Shown: positions 44,652 through 56,579, counted from the first letter of the stretch. The stretch: 64,000 nucleotides of DNA from Rhipicephalus microplus (GCF_043290135.1 NC_134700.1:157062053-157126052), one strand, 5' to 3'. Translations and numbers: made by a program. The notes: a model not told the origin generated them from the letters alone.

Positions 44652-47330
44652 TTAGGGGGAATCCGTAGCAGTCGCGGGCCGCTCCCACGTAGGAACCGGA
44701 AGACCGTGGCCCTCCGCCCTCTCGCAGGCCCTCCGGACAGCCCGAAGTTGAACCAAGAGGTCGCCGCTGTTAAGGGCTTCCTCCCAGTCCTCTTCTTTGT
44801 TGAAATCTGCGTCACGTAACGCAGGACATTGCCAGAGCATATGAGGTAATGAGCAATACGCCTCACCGTAGTCCGGACAATGCGGCTCGATGTTGGGCGA
44901 AAAATGGCTGAACTTGCCACGCGAAAGGAAAGACCCCGTTTGGAGCATCCTGTAGGCCAATGATTGCGGTCGCGTAAGTTTAGGATGAGGAAGTGGAAAA
45001 GTCCTCCGAGATAGATGATAATGAGTCATGATCTCGTGGAAAGTGAATAGCGAGTTCCTGTATCTTCCGGCGTCCCCGCCTGCGAATCCGCCAGGACCAC
45101 CGCGGTGAGCGATACCTCGCGCACGGTCATGGGCAAGCTCATTGGAATTGGGGACATCAGGATGTACGTTGGCCCCCATGTGGGCCGGGAACCATGTTAT
45201 GGTGTGAAACCCGGCAGCCCCCTCACAGCCGAGGATGGCCGCTGCCTCACGCGAGATCGAGCCTAAGGCGAAAGCCCTAGCTGCGGAACGCGAATCTGTA
45301 AAGACATTAGGACGCGATGGCTCCTTCATTGCTATGGCAATGGCGATTTGCTCAGCCACCATTGCCGAAACCTTTCTAACCGAGGCAGAGCATAGGAGTG
45401 TGCCACTATGATCGACCGAGACCACTGCGAAGCGATCCGAACGACCGTACTGGGCTTCATCGACAAAGGTCGCGAGATGCGGTCTGTTTGCAACTGATTT
45501 TAATAAGGAACGGGCTCGAGCTATGCGGTGCCCTACATTGTATTGTGGGTGGACATTTCTTGGAAGTGGAGCTACCGAAAACGTGCCTCTGATCGAGGGT
45601 GGTAGTGTTACTTTACGCAGGTTAGTCGCCGTAGGACCACAGCCTATGGATTCCAGGATGCGCCTACAAGCCCTCGAGGACGATAGTCGCACGACCTGAG
45701 CCTTCTGCTGGGCCTCGAACACCTTCGAGAGGGAGTTATGCATGCCCAATTGTAGGAGCTTCTCGGTGCTAGTGTGGATAGGCAAGCCTAGAACTCGCTT
45801 TATGCTTTTGCGCATTAGTGTATCAATTCTTGCCTCTTCTCTTTTGGACCAGCGCAACGCCGAAGCGACATAATTAATGTGGCTCATAAGAAATGCATGA
45901 TAGAGCCGAAGGAGATTGCTCTTGCTCAGCCCACCCCTGCGGTTTGAGACCCTGAGTATGAGCCTAAGCATGTTCTCCGTCTTGGAGGTGATGCGGGCTA
46001 TAGTTCGTGAGTTGCCCCCTTTGGACTCTAGCAGGAGTCCGAGGACCCTGATGGAGTCCACCCTGGGTATTTTCTGCCCATCCCGTGTGTATAAAGCTAT
46101 GGGAATCTGTTCTAAAGGAGTGAGGTTCCTCAGTCCTTGTCGGGTGGGTCTGTATAGTAGTAACACAGACGTTGCCGATGACAGGCTCAGGCCCGAACCG
46201 ACTAGAAAGTTCTCCGTGATGTCTAATGCCTCTTGGAGCGCCTGCTCTACCCCGGCGTCGGACCCTCCCATGCACCACATGGTGATATTGTCCGCGTAGA
46301 GAGCATGGTTAACCCCGCGCATCGTAGCGAGTTGCTGCGAGAGGCCCTTCATGGCAATATTGAAGAGTAGAGGAGAGATAACTGCCCCCTGTGGGGTGCC
46401 TCTCGCTCCCAAGGTAAATTCCGTGGATTGGATTTCACCGATCCTATTGGTAGCCCTGCGATCCCTGAGAAAAGACCTAACGTATGCGTGGAACCGTTGC
46501 CCTAGACCCATAACCGAAATAGCCTCAAGCACAAACTTGTGCGAGATATTATCAAAAGCTTTGGCTAGGTCTAGAGCTAGTATGCCTCTAGTATCCCTGT
46601 TGTTGTTGTCAATGATTTGTCTTTTGATAAGGAGCATCACGTCCTGTGTGGATAGTGCAGATCTGAATCCTATCATATTGTGTGGAAATAGCTCTCTGCT
46701 TTCTATGTACTCGGATACCCGATGGTGAATCGCATGTTCGGCCACCTTGCCTACGCAGGACGTAAGCGAGATGGGTCGCATGTTCTCCAAAGCCAGAGGT
46801 TTGCCTGGCTTTGAGATAAGCGCTACCGAAGCTGTCTTCCAGGATTCGGGGACGTGCCCCGTCTCCCAGATCTTGTTGACTTCCTCGGTAAACTTCTCGA
46901 TGGATTAGCCATCCAAGTTACGTAAGAGCTTATTTGAGATTCCATCCGGGCCCGGTGCAGAGCGTCCGTTGAGCTCGTGGAGGACCTTACAGATTTCTGG
47001 TTCAGTGAAAGGTGCGTTCAGCTCCGCCACCATTCCACCCCTGTAATGCGGATAGTCCGCATCGCCGGAAGGACCCAGCGGAAGATAGCTGTCCGCTAAC
47101 CTCTTCAGGAGGGCCTTTTCGGACACTCCCTTCGCTTTTTGGTTGTGAACAATTCTGTCAATAGCCAATCGCTGATTTCCCTTCGACTGTGACTCATCAA
47201 GTAATTGTTTGAGGAAGTTCCATTTGGCCCCCACTCTCATCTGTCCGTCAACCGAAGAACATAGTTCATTCCGCTGCTGTTTGGAGAGTTCAATAGAGTA
47301 TAGCTTCGATCTCGCGATTGAGTTGCGCAA
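44652..47330 (-). pseudogene. LINE C reverse transcriptase, RNase H and C-terminal domain
   Basis: One frame from 47330 to 44652 apart from a TAA stop at 46905-46907. RT motifs are RSAPGPDGISNKLLR, ALISKPGKP, NMRPISLTSCVGK, LALDLAKAFDNIS (first Asp) and RGTPQGAVISPLLFNIAMKG. The catalytic box reads LYADNITMW, where the second Asp of YADD is Asn (46287-46289), which should abolish polymerisation. RNase H blocks are TFVDEAQYGRS, AEQIAIAIAMKEPSR, VFTDSRSAARAF and TWFPAHMGANV. The tail has MLWQCPALRDADF. A frame starting at 46790 is only the part after the stop; its first ATG is internal. Confidence 0.92.
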
Positions 47331-48157
47331 TTTTCTTTCGAAGTCGGCGATTGAGCCTTTGCGTCCTCCACCGGGACAGGATGGAATTCTTAGCCTCTAA
47401 GAGATGCGCGAGGCGTGCATCCATCCGATCAACCCTCAGGTTCGTTTTGACAACCTTGGTCGTAGCATTAGCATCCTCCTTGAGCCTTGCAAAGAGGCTG
47501 TCTAAGCTGTCGTATTCATACTGGTCCTCCTTCCGCAATTTACGAAAGGCATCCCAGTCCGTTACTTTAAATTCCCTGGGGGGAGCTGCATTGACTGCTA
47601 GGGTAATAGCCACTAAGAAGTGGTCGCTACCTAGATTCTCTTGCAAATTTTGCCACCCTGCTCCGGCGACGTTCTTGACGAACGCCAAGTCTGGAGTTGA
47701 GTCTCGGACCACCGATGTGCCAATTCTCGTCGGGTATTGCGGGTCTGTAATCAATTCAAGAGAACAACTAGATACGGCCTTTAGGAGGTTGTTGCCTTGG
47801 GGGACTGCCTGGCGTATCCCCAAACGTCGTGCGGAGCATTAAAGTCTCCCGCTACCACGATGGGGGCCTCCTTGGCCAGAGCCACCGCTTTTGCCATGAT
47901 CGAAGCGAACCCCTGCCGCTTGTCCGACGGCGAGCTGTACACATTCAGGAGGAATACGCTGTACTTGAGCCAGCTGTTGGGAATCATTTCGAGGATAATG
48001 ACCTCAGCCTTGCTGTTGCCAAGCTGTAGTTTGCGTTCTTGAAAGGAACACTTTTTTGCGACCAAGGTTGCCAAAGCGCGCTTCCCTTGCTCGCGCACCG
48101 AGACGACTCGATAGCCCGGGAAAGTTAGCGCATCACCGACAGGAGATTGGGTGTCTC
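47290..48157 (-). pseudogene. LINE C endonuclease, main part
   Basis: From the inversion point: REQGKRALATLVAKKCSFQ, VFLLNVYSSPSDKRQG, VVAGDFNAPHDVWGY (catalytic Asp/Asn), SVVRDSTPDLAFVKN and NLQENLGSDHFLVAITLAV (Asp-His). There are two small frame breaks. One base is lost in a G-run near 47793-47796 after GDFNAPHDVWGY. One extra base is near 47297-47300 before the RT part. The N-terminal portion sits inverted at 48158-48293. This enzyme nicks the target for priming. Confidence 0.9.
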
Positions 48158-48293
48158 AGAACAGTAATTATGGCGGACAACACTAATGAACTGGTCGTGT
48201 GGCAGTGGAACTGTGCCAGTTTCAAAAGGCGCAGGGCTCCACTGCTGCACTTTATTGCTTCTCAGGCGGTCAAACCGCACGTAATTATGTTAC
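48158..48293 (+). pseudogene. Inverted 5' segment of LINE C: first residues of ORF2
   Basis: ATG at 48170 begins MADNTNELVVWQWNCAS and continues RRRAPLLHFIASQAVKPHV, the start of an I-group endonuclease (catalytic Asn in WNCAS). It lies on the opposite strand to the rest. It ends at VIMLQ just where the TSD starts. The minus-strand part resumes with the residues expected next (E/D-T-Q-S-P), so the inversion is almost without loss. A plus frame to 48328 simply reads into flanking DNA. Confidence 0.9.
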
Positions 48294-48305
48294 AGAATAT
48301 TACAG
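48294..48305. repeat. TSD of LINE C, 5' side (12 bp)
   Basis: AGAATATTACAG, exact copy of 44579-44590. The first bases may overlap the end of the inverted segment by microhomology. Confidence 0.88.
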
Positions 48306-48560
48306 GTACATTAAAACTGAAGTGCTGAATTGGTTTTCAATTTACGCAATTTTAGTGAGCGCAACTTTCGATTGCATTAATCGCTGTTCGGTCGCGATGT
48401 TCCGTTGTATTGTAAGTGATGTTCACTGTTCGTGAGAATCAGTTTCTCGAAACACTTGTCATTGCGTATTTTTGTCAACAGGGCCTCATCAAGTGTGAGG
48501 CCCACAGGATGGCTTTATGCTTTCCCATAGTAGAGTACCAAAAACTCTAAATAGTTTCCC
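48306..48560. other. No gene seen
   Basis: Short AT-rich spacer between LINE C and the next repeat element. Confidence 0.5.
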
Positions 48561-48611
48561 CTTTTAAATGTGAAGCATTTCTTAGCGAACTTCGGCAACT
48601 TTGAGCGTATA

Positions 48612-48689
<78 letters not shown>

Positions 48690-50270
48690 GCCGCCTACGA
48701 CACTTAGCTCTCCTGGACGTTTCAATAATGGTATCAATACCAAACTTGGTATCAAATAACATGACTGTATTAATAACATATTTGACTACTCATAACATGA
48801 CAATCATGACATATATGTCATGAATGTCATGATTTACATTTCATGGTCCTGCAGCTTTTGCAGTGCTTTTGTTCACATAGCATGTTTCAAACCAGGTATG
48901 GTATGGCATGATTGCATGGCGAACACAAGTGACAGACCCTAACATGAAACTCATGACATGGGTGCCATGTAACAACATGACTAGATGCCGTGGTCGTGAT
49001 GTGCTCGCGGCCGTTCCACTAGCTTCGCATATGCCAAATTTGGTATTACGTGACGTCAATGAATGACGAAGGTATGTGACTGATGCAAACATGATAATCA
49101 TGAGATCCCTGTCATGTAAAAACATGACTACATCCCATGTTCGTGATGCGCTCACGGCCGTTTCGCTAGCATCACATATACCAAATTTGTAATTACGGGA
49201 CGTGAATGAATGACGAAGGTAGGATACCGGTGCAAACATGATAAACATGAGATGTTTTTCTTGTACTGACATGACTACATGCTACGCTCATTATGCGCTC
49301 GCGGCCGTTTAGCTAGCTTCACGTGTACCAAACTCCGCATTACGCGACGCGAACGGACGACATAGGTAAATGACACATCCAAACATGATAATCACGACAA
49401 GCGTGTCATGTAACAACATGACTTCATGTCACTGTGATGATGCGCTCGCGTTCGTTCCGCTAGCATCACATATGCCAAGTTTGGCTATACGTAACGCCAA
49501 GGGATGACGAAGGTATGTGACTCGTGTAAACATGATAATTATGAGATGCGTGTCATGTGAGAACATGACAACATGACACAGTCAAGGCGCCAATGCATTT
49601 CGACGTGACGCGGTGCGCGTGCTTGCCGGTGTTCAGTTCGTCGCGTCACGCTGGCATCCACGCCAGGTGCTGGTCTTGTCATATACTTGTAGGCGCGCGC
49701 CGTGCTGCGTTGCTTTGACGCATGCACGTTTCGGGCCTTGCGTCAAAGCAGCCCGACGACCAGTGGCCGTCGGGCCACGCCGTCAGACGCTGGTCGCGCC
49801 TGGCGTCCGACTATAGAGTGCTCGCGTTTTGCTAACGTAGCATCGCTGTGCCCAGCCTGTGCGCGTCAACGCTACATTGGAGTATATTGTGCCCTTCATG
49901 ATGCACTCATAGCCGTTTCGCTAGTTCCACATATACCAAATTTGGTGTTACGTGACGTCAATGCATGACGAAATATATGACTGGTACAAACATGATAATC
50001 CAGACACGCGTGTCACGTAAGAACATGACAACATACCACGCTCATAGCGTTTCTACCTATACTAAGTTTGGTATCACGTGACGTAAATAGATGACGAAGC
50101 TAAACGACACATTCAAACGTGATAAATATGACACGGAAGTCAAGTACGGCATCGTTTACCTCCACCTCGTAACGTTGTGCTGATTTTAAAGTGACATATC
50201 ATCCTTTCTGATTCGTGTTTCGCATATCATCGATTCCTACTGTACGTGGGATCTGCCATTTTTTTTAATC
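48561..50270 (+). mobile_element. Repeat element E1 with ~148-bp tandem array (class unknown)
   Basis: Starts with AAGCATTTCTTAGCGAACTT and CTTTGAGCGTA, then a (TATC)n tract, then TTAGCTCTCCTGG. Next is an array of ~148-bp units, each with CATGATAATCATGA-, CATGTAACAACATGACTACA-, CGCTCGCGGCCGTTT- and CCAAATTTGGTATTACGTGA-like words. I place the last word near 49030, 49179, 49326, 49474, 49933 and 50060. A GC-rich module (about 49590-49890) interrupts the array. The end is GTACGTGGGATCTGCCA near 50244-50260. No transposase is visible. The same arrangement occurs in reverse at 54950-56510, so this is a defined mobile family. Confidence 0.75.
48608..48688. repeat. (TATC)n microsatellite
   Basis: About 20 uninterrupted tetranucleotide units. 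The same place in the reverse copies (about 56483 and 56711) has shorter TAGATAGGTAGA tracts. Confidence 0.97.
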
Positions 50271-50274
50271 GATT

Positions 50275-51240
50275 TAGCCACCCACGGCCTTTAGCTCTCC
50301 TGGCCGTCTTGATGATGCGATCTGTACCAAAGTTTTAAATGCAAACATGACTGTTTTACGAGCATAACTCACTTGTCATTAGATAAAAATTATGATATGT
50401 AGTCATGAATGTCATTGTTTAGATTTCATGGTCTTGCTGCTCTTGCGGTGGTTTCGTTCACATAACATATTAAAGAAAACTGGTATGGTTTGGCATGACT
50501 GCATGGCGAACATAAGTGACAAACACTAACGTGGAAATCACGACATGCATGCCATGGAACTCATGGCTACATGGGATGCTAATGGTGTGCTCACGGGCAT
50601 TTCATTAGCTTCAATTATACAAACGTTGCTATTACGGGACGTGAATGGATGGCCAAGGTATGTGACTGGTGCAAATATGATAATCATCAGATGCATGTCA
50701 TGCAACAACATGACTACATGCCACACTCACGGTGCGCTTGCTTCCATTTTACTAGCCTCACATATACCAAATCTGACATAACGTGACGATAATGGATGAT
50801 GATATATCACTAGTTCAAACATGATAATTGTGACATGCGTTTTCTTTAAGACCATGACCACGCCATGCTCATGATGTGCTCGCGGCCGTTATGCTAGCTC
50901 ACATATACAGAATTTGGCACAACTTGACGGGAAATGACGACGAAGGTAAATGACACGTTCAAACCTGATAATCATACGCGTCATGTGTGGAACTTTACAT
51001 GCCTACCACTTCTGGTGCCGGTACTCGAAACGTTAGTGGTGTCGTCGTTACGCGACTCTAAACAACATACTTGTATCGTATCTAGATACGCGAGTACACA
51101 TAACGTTACTACTTGTGTTTATTGTATACTACTTTCGTCCGTATCGTATCGTTGTGCTGATTTTAAAGTCACATATCATCGTTTTTTCTTCGTGCTTCGC
51201 ATATCATCGATTCCTACTTTACGTGGGACCTGCCATTTTT
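50275..51240 (+). mobile_element. Repeat element E2 (partial copy of the E1 family)
   Basis: Begins AGCCACCCACGGCCTTTAGC and TCTCCTGGCCGT, lacks the outer terminus and GC module, and carries four or five decayed 148-bp units. It ends TACTTTACGTGGGACCTGCC near 51215-51235 like E1. Plus-strand frames (for example 50934-51266) are chance products. Confidence 0.7.
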
Positions 51241-51768
51241 TTTCTAAACACGCAATTACGTTTTGAGGCTCTTGCAGCCATTGGGCCCGAGAGAGAGCTT
51301 ACCGTTATCTATAGTAGAGCATATACCGCATTCTAAATCATGAAACATTTTTCTAAACACAAGGGTCAAATGTTTTGTTTTTGCATTCCGTGTAAATACT
51401 TTAATACTTAAATGTCATTGAGACGTTAGAGATTCAGATGCCTTTTTTTTCATTTTTTTAGCCCTACCTGTTGAATAAATATTACCTAAACGTCTCAAAT
51501 TAGGGGTCTATTCAGAATCAAATGCGTTATGTATTTGCACGTGTTTAATAATGAAGATCCTAGATGATGCGTTCAAAACCAACGCATTCACGGCCAATAC
51601 GTGCAGCTAAGTGACGGCGGTGCGGCCCCATGAACATTGTGTTCACGCGTTTTCTCTCACATCAAGGGCCTTTTCGCGACAAAAATGTATATATCGTCAT
51701 TGTGAAATGGCGGTATACTACAAAGATTAAAGATGGCCCATCTTATAAGCGTCGCTTTAGAGATTTAC
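51241..51768. other. No gene seen
   Basis: AT-rich; would be intron of the minus-strand membrane-protein gene if its exons are real. Confidence 0.5.
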
Positions 51769-52193
51769 CCACAAATGAAATACGGAAATTGAAGTGCATC
51801 AAAGGTACAATTAGGAAGGGTGGCTGCTTGCGAGTCGTCTTCCTCGTCTCGGACGTCAGGCGGCGGCGGCGCGCGAAGTGCATCGCGAAGCCAGCGCTGT
51901 CTGGCGACGTGTCCGAGCCCTTCTCGAGCCGTAGCGGCGGGTCCGTGCCTGTGCCCACGTGACCCTCGTCTCCGAACGGCATGCTTCCTTGCACGAGCAG
52001 CGTGATGGCGATGGCGCTCGCTGCGACGAGACAGAAGATGCCCATGGCGACCTTTCTGCGCGGCAAAGGCCCGTACGCTTGGTCCGTGCCGGCGGTTGTG
52101 GTCGGTGACGAAGAGCCTGAGGGCGGCGCAGACGAGGCCAGTCCGCTGCTCTTGCTGCCGGAGCTGTCGGCACGGCCCATCAACCGAAATTTC
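51769..52193 (-). CDS. Putative exon 2 of a single-pass membrane-protein gene
   Basis: The minus-strand acceptor is CGCATACCCCAG|G at 52194, followed by KFRLMGRADSSGSKSSG, a Ser/Pro/Thr-rich stretch, a basic PLPRRK and a hydrophobic helix MGIFCLVAASAIAITLLV (about 18 residues). A Gly/Asp-rich segment comes after. Positive charges before the helix suggest a type II orientation. It joins exon 1 (54221-53875) in frame: two bases plus one complete a Glu codon. The donor is uncertain. TGTGG|GTAAAT at 51769 is the best, but the GC-rich coding signal fades after about 51835, so an earlier donor is possible. An M13 (neprilysin-like) peptidase would fit the topology, but no catalytic domain is visible. 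Confidence 0.6.
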
Positions 52194-53874
52194 CTGGGGT
52201 ATGCGTTAAGAAGCATTGGCAAGAAGGAAGGAAATCAGCAGGGAAATGAACGTCCACAGTACGAACTCTTGTTATGTATAATCCACTATGTCAGCGCTAT
52301 TCATGGATGTTGCGATTTCCGTCATGTTTTCGAGTTTCGGCGTTGATTCACACCAATTGGCCTAGAGAGACCCTATGGCATTTATGACTGACGAAAAACA
52401 TGAGGATTACAAAATACGACAAGGTGGAGTTCAACAAGTCTCCAGTTAGACACCTTTCAGGGAAAAAGCGCGAAGGCAAAGCGAGAGACCATTGCCGACA
52501 TCTATTTTTATTGAGCCAGGACAAGCGAGCATTAGCTCGCAAACATCCGCTTTTATCAATTGGCCAGCTGGTGCAAGCGGCGCGGCCAGTAAACACAAGC
52601 AGCCACCTTATTTTGGGTTAGATATTACGCTGTCGCGCTTAAAACCCAGTGTGAAGGCACACATCCAAGGGCTATGATATTTGAGGCCCGAGCTTGTTCC
52701 CTGAAGGCACAAAGAAAACTGAACAAGTATGTGAAGTAAGAGCGGGCATCTATGCTTGCCCCATTCTAAACTGCATGTATTGCGCAAAAACACGCCGCAC
52801 TTGGAGTTATATCGAACGCGTCTTGGGCAGTACGCATATTAGGGTTTAATGGTGGCACGTATGTGCAACAGTTTTCGGATCCAATTTAAAATGAAAATGC
52901 TCGTCGAAGGCTACACTAGGCTTGAACAGTCCCAAAAAAAAAGATTGTTCATCACAGCCTCGTGGAATATTGCTTAATAGGTGCCCCTTGTTTTCTGCTC
53001 ACCTTTGCATTTATACTTAAAATAGACCCATGCGCACGAATGTCACCAAGGGTATATTTCGCTTTCATTTATCGACTGCTAAGTAACAGTCTACAAAGCG
53101 CAACCACTGATATTTACCCATGTTTTCCCGCACCTGAAACCTGCCTCGTGTTTTGTCGTGCGTAGGATGCGACGCCGAAGAAAAACAAAGGGCCCAGAGC
53201 ACCGGTATTAGAAGGAAGCCAGGTAGCCGAGAGCCAGGTAGACGCTCACAGAGCAGTCTTTATTACCACGTACAACGCAATGCAACGGAAGTAAACCCCC
53301 TTGGGGCAAGAGTGCTAGTTCCAAAAACGAGGCCGAAACCACTATGCAACACCTATCTCTCTCCTTCGTTCTATCTATAGTTTAACAATAGTCGCACATA
53401 GTCATACGATACTCAGTCATCTGCTTTGTCATTCCAAAGAGTCCTCTGGGACAAATTAGCGAGCGCTTCGTGTGGTATTTTTCATCTTACGGACCTGTTA
53501 TCTCCCTGGAAAAAAATGTACGAGAGAAAACTTTATATACCCAGAAAACCACGCGCATAAGTTAAAGCTTTACCGTGAGCATTATATACCAGCAAAAAGA
53601 TAAAAATAGAGCTTTCCAGTGCTTGGTTTTTCAGCCGTGGTATTCGCTTTTCGTGCCCCGTTGAGCAAAATCTGTTGCACTGAGGGTACAGTTCATTATC
53701 ACGAAGTTGCGCTATGCGAGTACTGAATAAGCGCGTGTGCCGTGCTCGGTATAGTTATTTCGCTTTATGCTGTTTCTTCGTACTCTCACTACTCCCCTGC
53801 ATTTCAAAGCGTCAATACATTTCGATGTAGAGAGAGATTCGCATTACAGAGAAGTAAACGCATTGAGGGCGTAC
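52194..53874. other. Putative intron 1 with a possible solo LTR
   Basis: Non-coding between the two putative exons, apart from the LTR-like block listed separately. Frames at 52348-52621 overlap on both strands and show no domain. Confidence 0.45.
53154..53453 (-). repeat. Possible solo LTR (~300 bp)
   Basis: On the minus strand it runs from TGTCCCAGAGGACTCTTTGG to GCATCCTACGCACGACA, i.e. TG...CA ends, with AATAAAGACTGCTCTG in between as a plausible polyadenylation signal. Flanks do not show a clear 4-6 bp duplication, so the limits are uncertain. Confidence 0.35.
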
Positions 53875-54221
53875 TCAGTGGATTCGGGCAGCGGGTCGGC
53901 GTCCGAGAGTCGGTAGGTGGCCGAGTACGTATTCGTCGACGTCGACTTTTCCGACGACTCGAAGGATATCATGGCGTACCGCGGATCAGACTTCGATTCC
54001 GCCACGAATTCGTACTTCGGGGCCTCGGAGCGCTCTCGGTTGTAGTACGGTGACCCGATTTCATCTTGTCCGAAGACAGGTGATTGAACACCCTGACCAG
54101 CGAAGGACACCGGACTTCTGAGAAAGCCTGCGTGCGTCTCCTGAGACGACTGCCGAAGCGCTGAACGCGGCAATGGCACGAACGTCGGAGAACGCGCCGG
54201 GGAACGCCTCGAATCCTGCAT
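53875..54221 (-). CDS. Putative first coding exon of the membrane-protein gene
   Basis: Begins MQDSRRSPARSPTFVPLPRS at 54221, with an in-frame stop about 30 bases upstream, so this is the first Met. It has a GC-rich, Ser/Pro/Arg-rich sequence without hydrophobic stretch, fitting a cytoplasmic tail. The exon would be 347 bp, ending TCCACTGA|GTACGC (phase 2). This fits exon 2 at 52193, and reading on would reach a stop only nine codons later. The pair gives about 165 residues before a membrane helix. Function is unknown; many ectoenzymes have such tails, but that is inference. Confidence 0.6.
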
Positions 54222-54949
54222 TGCGCCACTGTTCGATAAGATGACTGCGTGATCCAGTTAAGCTCGTGCCAGAGTATTCGTGACTTGATGCTGATGCTGA
54301 TCACTTCAGATGAAGGCGCTCACCCACAGAGGGAGATGGGCCAAGAACGGAGTGGCATTGATACCTAAATGAGACTAAAATGAACTTAAAGCCAATCTGA
54401 ATAATTAGTTTAAAAAGCCAACACACAAAAATGGTTGCTGAGCAAGCGTTCAAACAATCTCTTGTTCCTGACAGACATAGCTATGAATTGTAAACTAAAA
54501 ATCTGAAAAGGTTAGCTTTGACCAGCACGGTAATCTTTTAGTTGCGTTGATGTAGTCAAACACAGTGGAGAATATATCCCTGCGGCAGTAACCAAATGAA
54601 GTGCCACCACCTGATAAACGCACTGGTACATTTACATGTATTCCTAACGTCTGCAATGGGGCTTCTAAAAGTATTTTTCTCTGATAACACTAACGACCAC
54701 AGAATAAAAAGTTTTCAATTGTTTCAATTTCGTTGAAAAAGTGCACAGTGGTGCCGCCTTGCGTCGACCTTTGTTAAGGTAATAATTTCCTTGCTTGCTT
54801 GCTTGATCATTTCTTTTGGCTCTTACCCACTAAGGGGGATTTACCAAGAAGCCGGTGGTTAATGCAAGTCAATACTTTAGGATTATCCAGGCTAGAGAAA
54901 TATTGTTACTTTGACGGGATTATATTGGCACAATGTGAAAACAAGAAAA
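54222..54949. repeat. Upstream flank with short tick-repeat motifs
   Basis: No gene. Two related phrases occur: CTCACCCACAGAGGGAGATG followed by GGCCAAGAA (about 54319-54347), and CTTACCCACTAAGGGGGAT (about 54822-54840). A third relative is at 61053-61080. They look like pieces of a common tick retroelement tail. The promoter of the minus-strand gene could also lie here. Confidence 0.45.
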
Positions 54950-56510
54950 AATAGGCAAATCCCACGTACAGTGGGAATCGATGATATGCGAAGCATCAAT
55001 AAGAAATGTTGATATGCCACTTTAAGAGCAGCACAACGTTACGAGGTGGAGGAAAATGATGCCGTACATGACTTCCGTGACATGATTATCATGTTTAGAT
55101 GTGTCGTTTACTTTCGTCATCTTTTCACGTCACGTGATACCAAATTTAATATATGTGGAGTTAGCGAAACGGCCGTGAGCACGGTATGAGCATGTTATGT
55201 TGTCATGTTCTTACATTACACGTTTGTCAGGATTGTTATGTTTGCACAGTAATTTATCTCGTCACCCATTGACGTCACGTAACACTAAATTTGGTATATG
55301 TGGAGCTAGCAAAACGGCCACGAGCGCATCATGAAGGGCCCGATACACTCCAATGTAGGGTTGACGCGCGCGCAAAATGGGCACAGCGACGCTACGTTAG
55401 CAAATCGCAAGCACTCTATAGTCTGACGCCAGGCGCTACCAGCGTCCGTCAGCGCGAAGTGCGACATCCTGCATTTCGCGCCGATGCTATAGAGTAACAT
55501 TACTCAAGGCCAATGCGTTGTTCAGACAACACTGTGTCTCCCTCTTTTCGTGACAGAGGGATGCCGGACGTACTGAAACGCGCATGCCTCAAAGCAACGC
55601 TGCGTGGGACGCGCCTGCGAGTATATGACAGGACCGCCACCTGGCGTTGCGACGCCGGCGTATCGCGACGAAAAGAACGCCGGCGAGCACGCACACCACG
55701 TCATACCGAGATGTATTGGCGCCTTGACTGTGGCATGTAGTTATCTTCTCACATGACACACATCTCATGGTTATTATGCTTGCACTAGTCACATACCTTC
55801 GCCATCCATTGGCGTCACGTAATACCAAATTTGGCATACGTGAAGCTAGAGAAACAGCATAAAGCTCATTATGAGTGTGGCATGTAGTCATGTCGTTACA
55901 TGACACGCATGTCGCTATTATCATGTTTGGATTTGTCATTTACCTATGTCATCCGTTCGCGTCGCGTAATACCGAGTTTGGTACATGTGAAGCTAGCAAA
56001 ACCGCCACGAGAGCATCATGAACGTGGCACGTAATCATGTTGTTACATGACACGCATCTCATGATTGTCATGTTTGCACCAGTCGCATACCTTCGTCATC
56101 TATTCACGTACCGTAATACCAAATTCGGTATATCTGACACTAGCGAAACAGCCGCAAGAGCATCGTAAGTGTGGCATGTAGTCATGTTGTTACATGACAC
56201 GCATGTCATTATTTTCATGTTAGGGTATGTCGCTTGTGTTTTCCATGCAATCATGTCATACCATACCAGTTTTGCAACATTCCATGTGAACGAAACCGCC
56301 GCAAGAGCTGAAGGGCCATAAAATGTAAATCATGACATTCATGGCATGCATGTCGTGACTTTCATGTGATGACTACTCAAATATGTTTTTCATACATTCA
56401 TGTTATGCCATGGCAAGTTTGGTATTGAAACCACTATCGAAGCGGCCAGGAGAGATAATAGTCATTGGTGGCTAGATAGGTAGATACGCTCAAAGTCGCC
56501 GAAGTTCACT
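54950..56510 (-). mobile_element. Repeat element E3 (E1 family, reverse orientation)
   Basis: Starts in plus coordinates with AAATCCCACGTACAGTGGG, then units with CGTCACGTAATACCAAATTT, CATGTAGTCATG-, TGTTACATGACACGCATG- and CATGATTATCATG-like words. A GC-rich module spans about 55335-55735. It ends GGCCAGGAGAGATAATAG, CGCTCAAAGTCGCCGAAG near 56440-56510. It is the reverse of E1 in order and content; its GC module is longer than in E1. Frames inside (for example 55589-55939 and 55513-55740) come from the repeat. Confidence 0.75.
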
Positions 56511-56579
56511 AAAAAATGCTGCGCCTTTAAAAGTGAAAGAAAAGAAATACTACAATTTTTTAATAACTGAGGTGTAATC

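Larger units (their letters stand above)
44591..48293 (-). mobile_element. LINE C: I-group LINE, 5'-truncated with 5' inversion (dead)
   Basis: The minus-strand order is endonuclease (48157 to about 47600), RT (about 47050-46000), RNase H (about 45500-45150), C-terminal region to 44652 and a 3' end with AATAAAG at about 44609-44615, ending in a CTGTCTGTCTGT tail. The first ~136 bp of the copy (48158-48293) are inverted and hold the very start of the endonuclease ORF on the plus strand. Perfect 12-bp TSDs flank the whole. ORF1 is missing through truncation. Confidence 0.93.

Noticed and set aside
51769..54221. Calling the membrane protein a neprilysin (M13 peptidase)
   Set aside because: Topology fits but no HExxH or other peptidase motif is in the window, so the name would be a guess.
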